Counted from the first letter of the stretch, positions 8,612-17,176 are shown. The stretch is 64,000 nt of DNA from Algoriphagus boseongensis (GCF_004362805.1 NZ_SNYF01000006.1:682001-746000); one strand, 5' to 3'. Numbers and translations are program-made. Notes: generated by a model not told the origin, from the sequence alone.

Positions 8612-9256
8612 ATGAGTTATGTAAATCGAACCCTACGGTCCTTGCCATTCGGGAGAATTATAGGAGGACCAATGATCGCCGCAATTCAAGCTCAAGCTTT
8701 GGCGGCAAAGTCCACGGTCAACTTTATTAAGGAAGTTGGCTTTAAGTCTGCGCCTGAAGAACAAGATGGGAATCAGGACGAGGATATGGGAGATGTTAGA
8801 AACGTCACCTTTAAGTATAAAAGAAAAACTGCCGGTGGAAGTACCAATTCAAATGAGCCTGGAGAAGAGGAAGTTTCCTTGACGGTACCGATTTTGACCA
8901 TCGTTCCAATTCCTTACATCCGTATTGAGGAAATGACCATTCAGTTTACCGCAAATATCACAGAACAGCAGGAATACAAAAGTGCTAGTGCTAGTAGCGG
9001 CAGTGTGGCCACGGATACCTCTATGAATTTTAAGGCAGGTGGATTTTTGTCTCCGGTGAAGTTTAACCTAAATGCTAAAATATCTACCAAGAATAATTGG
9101 AGTAGCAGTACCAGCAACAAGGTGAATACCTCAACTCAATATACTATTGATATTCAGGTAAAAGCTGTTCAGGATGAAATGCCTGCGGGATTAGCTAAGG
9201 TTCTTAATATTATGGAATCCGCAATTCTCGAGAAACCAGCTGCCGGTGGTTCTTAA
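8612..9256 (+). CDS. DUF2589 domain protein, first paralogue of the cluster
   Basis: This 214-residue protein has no signal peptide. Residues about 14-45 form a helix with GGPMIAAIQAQALAAKST and NFIKEVGF, the signature of DUF2589. It is followed by VTFKYKRK, a Gly/Ser/Asn-rich loop, and the strand motif VPILTIVPIPYIRIEEMTIQF. Ser/Thr-rich beta-type sequence leads to a short C-terminal helix (LNIMESAILEK). A paralogue lies at 10466 and an unrelated-looking partner of 386 residues lies between them, so the set is probably one operon. The family has no established function that I know of. The beta-rich body and co-occurring paralogues suggest a structural or assembling protein, which is inference. 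Confidence 0.8.
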   Translation: MSYVNRTLRSLPFGRIIGGPMIAAIQAQALAAKSTVNFIKEVGFKSAPEEQDGNQDEDMGDVRNVTFKYKRKTAGGSTNSNEPGEEEVSLTVPILTIVPIPYIRIEEMTIQFTANITEQQEYKSASASSGSVATDTSMNFKAGGFLSPVKFNLNAKISTKNNWSSSTSNKVNTSTQYTIDIQVKAVQDEMPAGLAKVLNIMESAILEKPAAGGS

Positions 9257-9293
9257 TTAATGTTTTTTCTTTTTTCTACTTAATCAACCCGCT

Positions 9294-10454
9294 ATGAGCC
9301 AGTTGAATCAAATCATTGCGTCTTTACTAAGCGATATCAATGAGGCTAAGTCCAAGGCTGATGAATCCTCAAGGAATCTTGCCCAAAGCTATGCAGCCGA
9401 TGATATCTTAAGGTATTTCCCTGTACCAAAAATCGGGATTCAAAACCTTGAAATTGAGCTGAAATACGCAATTGAAGCAGTAGAAGAGAAGCCTGTTCAA
9501 AGCAGTCAGTCCCAACAAAGGCTGACTGCCTTAATGGACTCCTTTTCAGGTCAAATTGCTAAGGAGATCCGGTCAGAGGTGGCAAAAGTCACTCAATCCA
9601 CCGAGATCTATAAAAAATTGGGATCTGATTATCCTTCCTCCTCTTGGGAGGTAAATCTTTCAAATGTTCTGAAAGAATCTCTTTCGAAGTTAAACCGATT
9701 GGAAGAAGACCCTGGGAAGTCGATTCGTCTTGCAGAAGACTCTATGATAAAGTCAACTGCTGATTTTTTCCCGGTAGTTTACAAATCTGAATCTATTGGA
9801 ATTATTCCCACTGATTCCGGTAATTATCAAATTGTCGGATTGGATACTAATGGGAAAGTTGATTTTTCAATAAATAAGGTCTATGCTACCGATAGAGAAG
9901 CTCTTTCAGATGCCAAAGTCTTGACTTCTGCAATATCTGCCAAGAAAATCGAAGTAGTAGAAGCAAAAAGAGATGTTGCATCCAAACTTGACTTGGCAAA
10001 ACTTAAAGCAGGGAATCAGGAATTTTCCATAGAGATTGAAAGTCAGAAAGTAGGAGCAGTCCAACCTAAAGTGTTTTTTGAAAATGCATTTAAGGAAAAA
10101 AATGTAGTCCTGAATGCTCCAATCCGCACAGTGCCTACTTGGGTTTCAGGAAGACCGAGTTTATCCGGTGTCGGCGGTGCTAATCGTCCGACTGCTCCAG
10201 AACCTGCAGCTAATTTGAAGGAAGATTTGACCCTGAAGCAGATTTCAGATGCGGTAATCAAGAAGAAGCTTCCTGAATTGGAATTGGCGGTATCCAAAAT
10301 TTTAGATGAAAATAAAATTACCACGCTAAAAATTGCCGTGGAAGCCGATAAACTCAAGCAGCTTAAGCCTGAAAATATGGCTACAATCAAATTCACCCTT
10401 ACCGGAAATGATTTTACGTTACTGGATGATGAGGGTCAACAATCCATTATTTAA
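9294..10454 (+). CDS. Uncharacterised partner protein between two DUF2589 genes
   Basis: 386 residues, cytoplasmic by appearance. Residues 1-30 form an amphipathic helix (SQLNQIIASLLSDINEAK). They lead to DDILRYFPVPKIGIQNLEIE at about 36-55, which resembles the Pro-x-Pro strand motif of the flanking DUF2589 proteins. A long charged helical middle part (60-240) follows, then a Pro/Gly-rich stretch near 285-305 (RPSLSGVGG, RPTAPEPA). The C-terminal part has regular helix and strand pattern (VSKILDENKITTLKIAVEAD). The gene begins 37 nt after the first DUF2589 gene and ends 11 nt before the second. I do not recognise a named family and assign no function. Confidence 0.75.
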   Translation: MSQLNQIIASLLSDINEAKSKADESSRNLAQSYAADDILRYFPVPKIGIQNLEIELKYAIEAVEEKPVQSSQSQQRLTALMDSFSGQIAKEIRSEVAKVTQSTEIYKKLGSDYPSSSWEVNLSNVLKESLSKLNRLEEDPGKSIRLAEDSMIKSTADFFPVVYKSESIGIIPTDSGNYQIVGLDTNGKVDFSINKVYATDREALSDAKVLTSAISAKKIEVVEAKRDVASKLDLAKLKAGNQEFSIEIESQKVGAVQPKVFFENAFKEKNVVLNAPIRTVPTWVSGRPSLSGVGGANRPTAPEPAANLKEDLTLKQISDAVIKKKLPELELAVSKILDENKITTLKIAVEADKLKQLKPENMATIKFTLTGNDFTLLDDEGQQSII

Positions 10455-10465
10455 TCTTTTTGACT

Positions 10466-10999
10466 ATGATATCACCAAAATTTATTTCCGACCTACTTGG
10501 AGCTCCCATGGCGGCAGTGATTCAGGCTGAGGCCATTGCAGCCAGAGCCACAGCTGATTTTATTAAGGAAGTGGGATTTACCAAGGAAACAGATGCTGCT
10601 GATCCAGATTTTGGCTCAATTAAGAATATCTCATTTACCTATAATCGAGTAAATGCCGATGGTACTTCTCAGATGGCTTCTATCACAGTACCGCTTTTGA
10701 CAATTGTACCTATTCCGACTTTACGGGTAGCTGAAGCTGAAATTGAATTGGATATCGCCCTGACTCAACCTGATCAAAATTCCAGTGGGGGTGGGCAGAG
10801 TTCGTCTACAAAAGCTTTCGCTTTAGATAAACCGCTTCGATTGAAAGGTCTCTTTGCGAAAAAGCCTAGTGGAACTTCTCCCGCTACAGGGAATTCGATT
10901 ACCGGAAATATGAATGTGAAAATCAAATTGGCCCAAGCCGAACCTACCATAGGAATGGTCCAGTTGATTTCGATTTTGGATAACGCAAAGAAAGAATAG
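10466..10999 (+). CDS. DUF2589 domain protein, second paralogue of the cluster
   Basis: 177 residues from ATG 10466; a TTG two codons upstream at 10460 is less likely. The N-terminal helix repeats the family signature (LLGAPMAAVIQAEAIAARAT, then FIKEVGF). It is followed by ISFTYNRV and VPLLTIVPIPTLRVAEAEIE, which align with the first paralogue at 8612. A Ser/Gly-rich insertion (about 103-115) precedes a strand-rich region, and the protein ends with a helix like that of its paralogue (MVQLISILDNAK). The two copies are clearly divergent, so this is an old duplication. The next gene starts directly after its stop codon, which argues for translational coupling. Function unknown. Confidence 0.8.
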   Translation: MISPKFISDLLGAPMAAVIQAEAIAARATADFIKEVGFTKETDAADPDFGSIKNISFTYNRVNADGTSQMASITVPLLTIVPIPTLRVAEAEIELDIALTQPDQNSSGGGQSSSTKAFALDKPLRLKGLFAKKPSGTSPATGNSITGNMNVKIKLAQAEPTIGMVQLISILDNAKKE

Positions 11000-11317
11000 A
11001 TGAGCTGGTTTCAGAATTTAAAAAGCTGGTTTTTATCGTGGTTTGGCAGTCCTTCAACTCAACCTCAAAAAGCTTCTGTAGAACCGACGCCCGCAGTGGA
11101 AATTTCCAGGCAGCCTGGATTAAACTGTCCGGAATGTTCCACCCGTTTAGTGGTAAGTATCCAAAATCTGGTAAACTTGGATCCTGTGATGTGTCCTAAT
11201 TGCGGATTGGAACTAATGATCGATGTGGAAAAGTCCCAATCTGCAATAGATTCTTTACGAAAATTGCAATCTGGCTTGGATGAAGCCTCACGAGTTAAGG
11301 AGAATTCCGGATATTAA
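11000..11317 (+). CDS. Small zinc-ribbon protein of the DUF2589 cluster
   Basis: 105 residues. The start codon follows the stop of the second DUF2589 gene with no gap. Residues 1-16 (SWFQNLKSWFLSWFG) put three Trp and three Phe on what could be one face of an amphipathic helix, as in membrane-surface anchors. A Pro/Ala linker follows. Residues 43-68 contain CPEC and CPNC, a standard four-cysteine zinc ribbon. A charged C-terminal helix (about 74-100) ends the protein. It shares the operon with DUF2589 proteins and is probably part of the same system. I know of no assigned function; the membrane-anchor idea is inferred from composition only. Confidence 0.72.
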   Translation: MSWFQNLKSWFLSWFGSPSTQPQKASVEPTPAVEISRQPGLNCPECSTRLVVSIQNLVNLDPVMCPNCGLELMIDVEKSQSAIDSLRKLQSGLDEASRVKENSGY

Positions 11318-12172
11318 TCAGCCTTTCCAACTTCCAAACTTACCAGCCTGATAATCTTCATAGGCTTCGTAAATCTGCTTTTGGGTATTCATTACAAATG
11401 GACCTTGAGCTACCATTGGTTCATTAAATGGTTTTGCAAATCCCAGGATTAGAACGGAATCTTCAAGAGCTTCAACAGAAATTTTGCTTCCGGAATTTGA
11501 GAATTCTACCAGATTTCTGAACCTGATTTCCTCCCCATTTACCTTGAGTTCGCCTCTTACAATGTAGAAGAATACATTTTCTTCTTCAGGGATTTCAACC
11601 TCAATTTTTCCTCCTTTTTCTAGGTAATATGTCCCCATATTCAAAGGAAACTGTCCCAGAAACGCTCCTTTGGTTCCATGACTTTCACCAAAGAGTTGCT
11701 GAACTTTGACTTTCTCTCCATCCAATTCAAAGCTTGGAATTTCCTCTTTCTGGAGCCCCACATATTGAGGAGCAACCATTTTTTTAGAAGCTGGAAGATT
11801 CAGCCAAAGCTGAAGAATTTCGAGATCCCCGCCCTTCTTTTTGAATTGTGAGCTGGATACTTCCGCGTGGATTAATCCCCTTCCAGCGGTCATGTATTGC
11901 ACACCACCCGGTCCGATCACCGACTCATGTCCGGAGGAATCCTTGTGCATAATGTCTCCTTCAAGGATAAAGGTGATGGTCTCCATCCCTCGATGTGGAT
12001 GGGGGCCAAAGGGTAGCCCATGATTATGCTCAGGATAGGTCTGAAATCCGTGATGATTCAAAAATATAAATGGATCAATCTGCTGTAAGCTTCTTGTTGG
12101 TAGTGGACTATAGGTTACCAGGTCTGCAATGGGTCTATATTCAGCCTTGTGAATTCTCTTGATGGACTTCAT
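11318..12172 (-). CDS. Pirin family protein
   Basis: 284-residue bicupin. The N-terminal cupin carries the pirin metal ligands His58 and His60 in GPHPHRGMETIT and His102 and Glu104 in TAGRGLIHAE. The second cupin (about 165-280) ends with the conserved FAKPFNEPMVAQGPFVMN segment. Some family members are quercetinases and others act as metal-dependent regulators; the sequence does not decide which applies here. The stop codon abuts the stop of the zinc-ribbon gene on the other strand with no spacer. Upstream, after 14 nt, lies the GNAT-nitrilase gene on the same strand, so the two may be co-transcribed. Confidence 0.93.
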   Translation of the reverse strand: MKSIKRIHKAEYRPIADLVTYSPLPTRSLQQIDPFIFLNHHGFQTYPEHNHGLPFGPHPHRGMETITFILEGDIMHKDSSGHESVIGPGGVQYMTAGRGLIHAEVSSSQFKKKGGDLEILQLWLNLPASKKMVAPQYVGLQKEEIPSFELDGEKVKVQQLFGESHGTKGAFLGQFPLNMGTYYLEKGGKIEVEIPEEENVFFYIVRGELKVNGEEIRFRNLVEFSNSGSKISVEALEDSVLILGFAKPFNEPMVAQGPFVMNTQKQIYEAYEDYQAGKFGSWKG

Positions 12173-12186
12173 TTTTGGTGATGAGG

Positions 12187-13716
12187 TTAGTCTTTTTTTC
12201 TCAATTCGAATAGATCTTTTCTGCGATCCTTCAAATTTCTAACACTTCCAAATTCATTTAGTTCGCGCAAAAGTGAAAGATCCACATCAGCAATTAAGGT
12301 CATCTCGGTATTCGGTGTGGCTTCAGCTTTGATTCCGTTACTAGGGAAAGGAAAATCACAAGGTGTAATCACCATAGATTGGGCATATTGCATATCCATG
12401 TTGTGTACCTTAGGTAGATTTCCCACGCTACCCGACATGGCTACATAGCATTCATTTTCAATTGCTCGGGCCATTGCACAATGTCTCACCCTTGAATACC
12501 CATTTTGTGTATCTGTCAGGAATGGGATAAATAGAATATCCATACCCTGCTCGGCCAAAATTCTTGACAATTCCGGAAATTCAGCGTCATAGCAAATCAA
12601 TACCCCAATTTTCCCGCAATCCGTGTCAAATGCCCGAAGTTGATTACCTCCTTGCATTCCCCAAACTCGGGATTCAAGAGGGGTAATGTGCAGTTTCTCG
12701 TATTGCTCAACAGTTCCGTCTCTTTTGCAAAGGTATCCCACGTTGTACAACTTCCCATTAATGATCTTAGGCATAGAGCCTGTGATGATGTTGATGTTGT
12801 AGGAGATTGAAAGGCGAGCAAACCGGTCTCGGATTTCATCGGTGTATTTTGCCAATCCCCTCACGGCATCAGCTTCAGAGAGATGATTAAATTCAGCCAT
12901 CAGTGGAGCATTGAAAAGCTCCGGGAACAGCGCAAAATCAGAACGATACCCCGAAACAGCGTCAATAAAATACTCTGCCTGCTGCATCAGCTCATCCAGA
13001 TTTTCATAAAGTCTCATTTGCCATTGAACCAATCCAAGTCTTACAATTGACTTTGTCGATAAGGCCTTTTTGGTGGGTTTTTGATAATACACATTGTTCC
13101 ATTCCAGCATCACAGCAAACTCACCAGAGGCTTTATCTCCCTGGAGATAGTTGGTTAGAATTCTTGCTGGATGAAAATCATTGGCCAATTGGAAGTTGAG
13201 AACCGGATCGTAGATTTTCTTTTGGCGAACCTGCTCCAAATATTCCTTCGGAGTAAACTCCTCTGCATAGCGATGATAATTGGGTATCCTGCCTCCAAAA
13301 ACTATCCCTTTGAGATTTAATTTTTCACAAAGTTCTTTTCTATAGTCATACAATCTTCTTCCCAGCCTTAATCCACGAAATTCCGGTTTGATAAAAACAT
13401 CAATTCCGTACAGCAAATCGCCTTCATTGGAATGGGAATCAAAGGTGAAATTCTCGGTAATATCTAAGTAGGTATGTTCACCTTCCAGTTTGTCTTCATG
13501 GACAATAATAGACAAAGCACATCCTGCCAATTGGCCGTTAACCTTAAGTGCAACTTGCCCTTCAGGGAATTTGGAAATTAGCGTATCAATATGGGATTCC
13601 TTCCAATAAGCATCCGGCATGCTTCTGTAGGAGGAAATCATCGCCTCTTTTAATTCTTGGTAATCGGATAGTTTTAGGTATTCTAAATGGATAGAATCTA
13701 TCTTAATCTCACTCAT
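12187..13716 (-). CDS. GNAT acetyltransferase-nitrilase fusion protein
   Basis: 509-residue cytoplasmic protein with two domains. The N-terminal part (about 5-215) is GNAT-like, with the acetyl-CoA loop in FRGLRLGRRLYDYRKELC. The C-terminal part (about 225-505) is a carbon-nitrogen hydrolase with the complete catalytic triad: Glu266 in FPELFNAP, Lys341 in YEKLHITPLE and Cys375 in LICYDAEFPE. Fusions of this type are widespread in bacteria, but their substrate is not established; an amide hydrolysis coupled to acyl transfer is possible. It is flanked by a pirin gene (14 nt downstream) and an M20 amidase gene (24 nt upstream) on the same strand, forming a likely operon. Confidence 0.92.
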   Translation of the reverse strand: MSEIKIDSIHLEYLKLSDYQELKEAMISSYRSMPDAYWKESHIDTLISKFPEGQVALKVNGQLAGCALSIIVHEDKLEGEHTYLDITENFTFDSHSNEGDLLYGIDVFIKPEFRGLRLGRRLYDYRKELCEKLNLKGIVFGGRIPNYHRYAEEFTPKEYLEQVRQKKIYDPVLNFQLANDFHPARILTNYLQGDKASGEFAVMLEWNNVYYQKPTKKALSTKSIVRLGLVQWQMRLYENLDELMQQAEYFIDAVSGYRSDFALFPELFNAPLMAEFNHLSEADAVRGLAKYTDEIRDRFARLSISYNINIITGSMPKIINGKLYNVGYLCKRDGTVEQYEKLHITPLESRVWGMQGGNQLRAFDTDCGKIGVLICYDAEFPELSRILAEQGMDILFIPFLTDTQNGYSRVRHCAMARAIENECYVAMSGSVGNLPKVHNMDMQYAQSMVITPCDFPFPSNGIKAEATPNTEMTLIADVDLSLLRELNEFGSVRNLKDRRKDLFELRKKD

Positions 13717-13740
13717 AAAAATATTGGTTGGTTAGGTTGA

Positions 13741-15036
13741 TTACTTAGTATACAAGCGATCTAGGGCCAAAATCGTTCCTAGGAGCACGTTAGCGCCATT
13801 AGCAATGTCTTGTTTGGAAGAGAATTCTTCCGGGGCATGACTGATTCCATTTTTACTGGGAATAAAAATCATCCCCATGGGTGCAATCCTTGCCATTTCT
13901 TGGGCATCATGCCCTGCTCCGCTTGGGAGACTTTTGGTGCTGAATCCCAATTTTTCTGCCTCTGTCTTAATTACTTCCCTAATCTTTGAATCCGCAATTG
14001 CCGGAGTACTGGCTACATCGATATGTTGAATGGAAATCTCGGTCTGGGATGCAGAAGCCAGTTCTTTCGCCTTTTTTTCTAAGGCTTGGTATATCATCCA
14101 TATTTTCTCCGAAGACAAATCCCGCAACTCTAGGTTGAGTTTAACCTCTCCCGGAATTACATTCCCAGCTCCCGGAAAAGCCTGAATTTTTCCCACAGTT
14201 CCCACCTGTCTTCCCTCATAGCTTTTTACAGTTTCGTTTACTGCCAAAATAAAACTTGCCGCTGGAAGCATCGGATCGTTTCGCATATTCATAGGTGTTG
14301 TACCCGCATGGTTGGCTTTTCCTTTGAAAGTAAATTCCCACCATTCGATGGCTACAATTCCCTCTACGACGCCAATGTCCAGATTTTCGCGGTCTAAATT
14401 TCCTCCTTGCTCGATATGAAGCTCCAAGAATGCTGTAAGGTCGCCGGGATTTCTTTTCACCTCTTGAATCCGGTCAGGATTTCCGCCAAGTAGTTTAATG
14501 CCTTCATATTGAGTTAATCCGCTTGAACTGGTCACCTGAAGTGCATCTTTGCTCAGGGAGCCGACCAGGGCACGACTTCCAATCACGCCACCTTCCTCAT
14601 TGGGAAAAATGATAACCTCCAAAGGATGGTCTGTGAAAAGCCTTCTTTCGCTTAGGGTTTTTACCACCTCTATCGCACTCATAGACCCGACGGGGCCATC
14701 GTAATCTCCTCCGTTTGGAACCTCATCAATGTGGGAGCCAAATGCGATTGGTTTTAGATTGGGATTTCTACCTTGTTTTCTTCCGATGATATTTCCCGCA
14801 AAATCCACACTTACCTCCATGCCTGCCTCTTCCATTAGGCCTTTCACATATTCTCTTGCTTCCATATCGTATTTCGAATAGGCAACGCGGTCAGATCCTC
14901 CTTGAGCATTTTTTCCAAAAGTTGCCAAGGTAATTAAGGATTGATGCAAACGATCAGGGTTGATTTTGATTTCTTGGGCTGAAAGGGTCGTGAGGGAGAA
15001 AATAGAGAAAAGAATAGAAGGAATGATTTTATTCAT
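13741..15036 (-). CDS. Secreted M20-family hydantoinase/carbamoylase-type amidase
   Basis: 431 residues with a cleavable signal peptide (cleavage expected after about residue 20, TTLSAQ), so probably periplasmic. The dinuclear metal site is marked by FGSHIDEVPNGGDYDGPVG (His and Asp ligands) and by FPNEEGG, HIEQGG and a C-terminal SGAGHDAQ. The lid domain includes the FKGKANHAGTTPM segment. These features match N-carbamoyl-L-amino-acid hydrolases and allantoate amidohydrolases rather than M20 peptidases. Members normally release ammonia or carbamate from N-carbamoyl compounds; the signal peptide suggests an extracytoplasmic substrate. It heads the run leading to the nitrilase fusion and pirin. 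Confidence 0.9.
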   Translation of the reverse strand: MNKIIPSILFSIFSLTTLSAQEIKINPDRLHQSLITLATFGKNAQGGSDRVAYSKYDMEAREYVKGLMEEAGMEVSVDFAGNIIGRKQGRNPNLKPIAFGSHIDEVPNGGDYDGPVGSMSAIEVVKTLSERRLFTDHPLEVIIFPNEEGGVIGSRALVGSLSKDALQVTSSSGLTQYEGIKLLGGNPDRIQEVKRNPGDLTAFLELHIEQGGNLDRENLDIGVVEGIVAIEWWEFTFKGKANHAGTTPMNMRNDPMLPAASFILAVNETVKSYEGRQVGTVGKIQAFPGAGNVIPGEVKLNLELRDLSSEKIWMIYQALEKKAKELASASQTEISIQHIDVASTPAIADSKIREVIKTEAEKLGFSTKSLPSGAGHDAQEMARIAPMGMIFIPSKNGISHAPEEFSSKQDIANGANVLLGTILALDRLYTK

Positions 15037-15067
15037 TTTTCAAGGGTAAGATGATTGCTTATAGTTA

Positions 15068-15095
15068 CAAAAAAAGTCCCTCTTTTGGAGGGACT
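15068..15095 (-). terminator. Intrinsic terminator after the desaturase gene
   Basis: An 8-bp perfect stem (15075-15082 with 15088-15095) has a 5-nt loop. On the minus strand it is followed by a run of T (complement of the A-run at 15068-15075). It lies 8 nt beyond the desaturase stop codon. Confidence 0.88.
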
Positions 15096-15103
15096 GGAAG
15101 GTC

Positions 15104-16102
15104 TTATTTTAACCAGGCGAGTTTTACTTCGTCCGGAGCTTTCATCCGGTCGGCAAGTCTCATGTATCGATCTGCCAAATTGGATAAATAGTCCTGGGCT
15201 TTTGCAGCCATATCATTGAGGCCTGTCAGGGCTTCAATTTTCCAGATTTCAACCAAATGTTGAATAATTCTAGCATAATCCCAACCGGTGTAGATTCCGA
15301 CTTTTTGGGTGATTTCAGAGAAATCTTTGTAAAGATTTGGTCTATTTCCTCCTTCTCCCATCAAAACCGCAGGCATGACGATTTGCTTTCTCATCATTTT
15401 ATCAAATGCCATAATTGCTCCATTTGGATCAATTTCGAAGATTCTTGACATAAATGACTTATAGGCTTTCTCGTGACGAGCTTCGTCACCGGCGATGGTT
15501 TTGCAAATTTTGGAAAGTACATGATCCCCTGCCTTGTCTGCCAATTTTCCGGTATTTACATGGGAAATTTTGGTTGCTCTTTCTTGGAAAGAGGTATAAA
15601 TCATCGCCTGATAAGGATCAGATTCAGATTTTGGATCAAAACCGTTAGAAATTAGGCGGTGAATGGTGCGTTCTACTGCAGCCATATCCACCCTTCCTGT
15701 CAGGTAAAGGTATTTGTTCAATAAATCGCCGTGTCTGTTTTCCTCCGCGGTCCAAGCCTTGGACCATCTCACCCATCCTGAAGGAGAAAGCAAGCTTCTT
15801 TCGTCATTGATTCCTTCTAAAAGGTTGAAATAGGTTTGATAGGATGGAAGAGCCTCTTCCGTAATCATGTTGCCTACCAAGGAGGTTAGAACAGTGTCAG
15901 GGATCCCCTCTGCACGTTTTTGTAGAAGTTTTACTTCTTCAAAAACTTCTGGATTTCTAAAATCCGGAAGAAAATCAGAAGGCTGCCAGCACTCGTCTGG
16001 ATCCACAAGTACATTATCTACTGCATGCCCTACCAAGTCATCTAATTGAGAGATGACCTCCATGTTCTTTTCTAATTCGTAATTAATTTCACCTGACTTC
16101 AT
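15104..16102 (-). CDS. Acyl-ACP desaturase (fatty acid desaturase type 2)
   Basis: 332-residue soluble di-iron enzyme that introduces a double bond into acyl-ACP using O2. Both iron-ligand motifs are present: EENRHGD near residue 120 and DEARHEKAY near 210. The surrounding four-helix bundle sequence (GWVRWSKAWTAEENRHG, TGRVDM) is typical of the plant-type stearoyl-ACP desaturase family. There is no signal peptide or membrane segment. The gene is monocistronic, with a terminator just downstream and another gene's terminator upstream. It would supply monounsaturated fatty acids aerobically, for example for membrane fluidity in the cold; that physiological role is inferred. Confidence 0.93.
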   Translation of the reverse strand: MKSGEINYELEKNMEVISQLDDLVGHAVDNVLVDPDECWQPSDFLPDFRNPEVFEEVKLLQKRAEGIPDTVLTSLVGNMITEEALPSYQTYFNLLEGINDERSLLSPSGWVRWSKAWTAEENRHGDLLNKYLYLTGRVDMAAVERTIHRLISNGFDPKSESDPYQAMIYTSFQERATKISHVNTGKLADKAGDHVLSKICKTIAGDEARHEKAYKSFMSRIFEIDPNGAIMAFDKMMRKQIVMPAVLMGEGGNRPNLYKDFSEITQKVGIYTGWDYARIIQHLVEIWKIEALTGLNDMAAKAQDYLSNLADRYMRLADRMKAPDEVKLAWLK

Positions 16103-16247
16103 TGAGAAATGGATTTGACCAGATGGGTTACTCCTGGGAATTGTTTGTAATTAATTCTTAAATGTACTGACAATTCCGCGCATTAGTGCCAGAAAAACTC
16201 TTTTTCGGGTTTGGGTTTCCATGAAAGGTCAAAATCTGTAGAAATAG

Positions 16248-16271
16248 AAAAGCCTCCGAGAGGAGGCTTTT
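16248..16271 (-). terminator. Intrinsic terminator after the beta-propeller lipoprotein gene
   Basis: AAAAGCCTCC pairs with GGAGGCTTTT around a 4-nt loop (16248-16257 with 16262-16271). On the minus strand the stem is followed by a T-rich tract. It serves the gene ending at 16290. Confidence 0.85.
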
Positions 16272-16289
16272 TCTTCATGATCTTTTGAA

Positions 16290-17168
16290 TTAATAATCTA
16301 GCTTGTAAGCAGCCACCTTGTTTTTAAAAAAGGTGGGTACGTAGACGATTTTTTCGGCAGCATTGTATCCGATATCCGCTGTATTGGATTCGATAGCCTT
16401 GGTATCTAGCATTAAGGTTTGGGTAGAGTCATTGGCGAACCAAATTTCTCCCTGCCATCTTGAAGCCACAAAATTTCCATCTCCTAGAATAATCAGGCCG
16501 TCACCACCAGTCACAGCGGAATTGATTAGGGTGGTGGTTCCATCGGCATTCCACTTTTTCAAGCCAGAAGCGTCCAATCCGAGAATTGTTCCGTCAGTGC
16601 TCACGGCGATGCCATTGATTGACTCATTTCCTTCAGAGATAGTAGTTATTCCGCCATCAGCATAAGCGTGAACTTTACCGGTATTCATGTCCGTGAAATA
16701 AACCTTACCCTCGTGGGCGGCAACATCATTTAGGAATTGAGCTCCTTCTACTTTCCATTTGTTGGAGATTTTTGCAGTAGCGATATCAATTTCCACGAAT
16801 TCATCAATGTCTGTGACATACAGTTTACCATTCGAAATAGCCATCCCTTTTGGCGCATTAAGGCCGCTTACCCATGAGGCATTAATGATTTTCCCATCCT
16901 TTGAAATAATTCCAATGGAGCCTTTGCCGTCTTTTCCAAGTGGATCTTGGCCTTCAATATTTGAAACATAAATGGTCCCAGTGGCGTCATCAAACAAAAC
17001 AGATTCGTTGGTCATCAAGGAATCCGCGGTTTCCCATAACAGGGTTAAACTTGGGGTTTTTACTTCCGCTACTTCTTCTACCACTTCCTCAGTTTTTTGA
17101 GGAGCACATTGAGAGAAAACGAGAGTAGCTGATAAACCTAGTAGTGCAAATTTGAGGTTGGTTTTCAT
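16290..17168 (-). CDS. Beta-propeller lipoprotein, SMP-30/NHL-like
   Basis: 292 residues with a lipoprotein signal ending at Phe-Ser-Gln-Cys (about residue 21) and an acidic, Glu/Val-rich linker. The rest shows regular repeats of about 40-45 residues with patterns such as GKLYVTDI, GKVYFTDM and GTIYVSNI, typical of six-bladed SMP-30/gluconolactonase or NHL propellers. I see no clear catalytic metal ligand set, so enzyme activity is uncertain. The gene begins 8 nt after the stop of the esterase gene at 17177-18901, so the two are probably co-transcribed. A terminator follows it. Confidence 0.8.
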   Translation of the reverse strand: MKTNLKFALLGLSATLVFSQCAPQKTEEVVEEVAEVKTPSLTLLWETADSLMTNESVLFDDATGTIYVSNIEGQDPLGKDGKGSIGIISKDGKIINASWVSGLNAPKGMAISNGKLYVTDIDEFVEIDIATAKISNKWKVEGAQFLNDVAAHEGKVYFTDMNTGKVHAYADGGITTISEGNESINGIAVSTDGTILGLDASGLKKWNADGTTTLINSAVTGGDGLIILGDGNFVASRWQGEIWFANDSTQTLMLDTKAIESNTADIGYNAAEKIVYVPTFFKNKVAAYKLDY

Positions 17169-17176
17169 AGTTTGTA

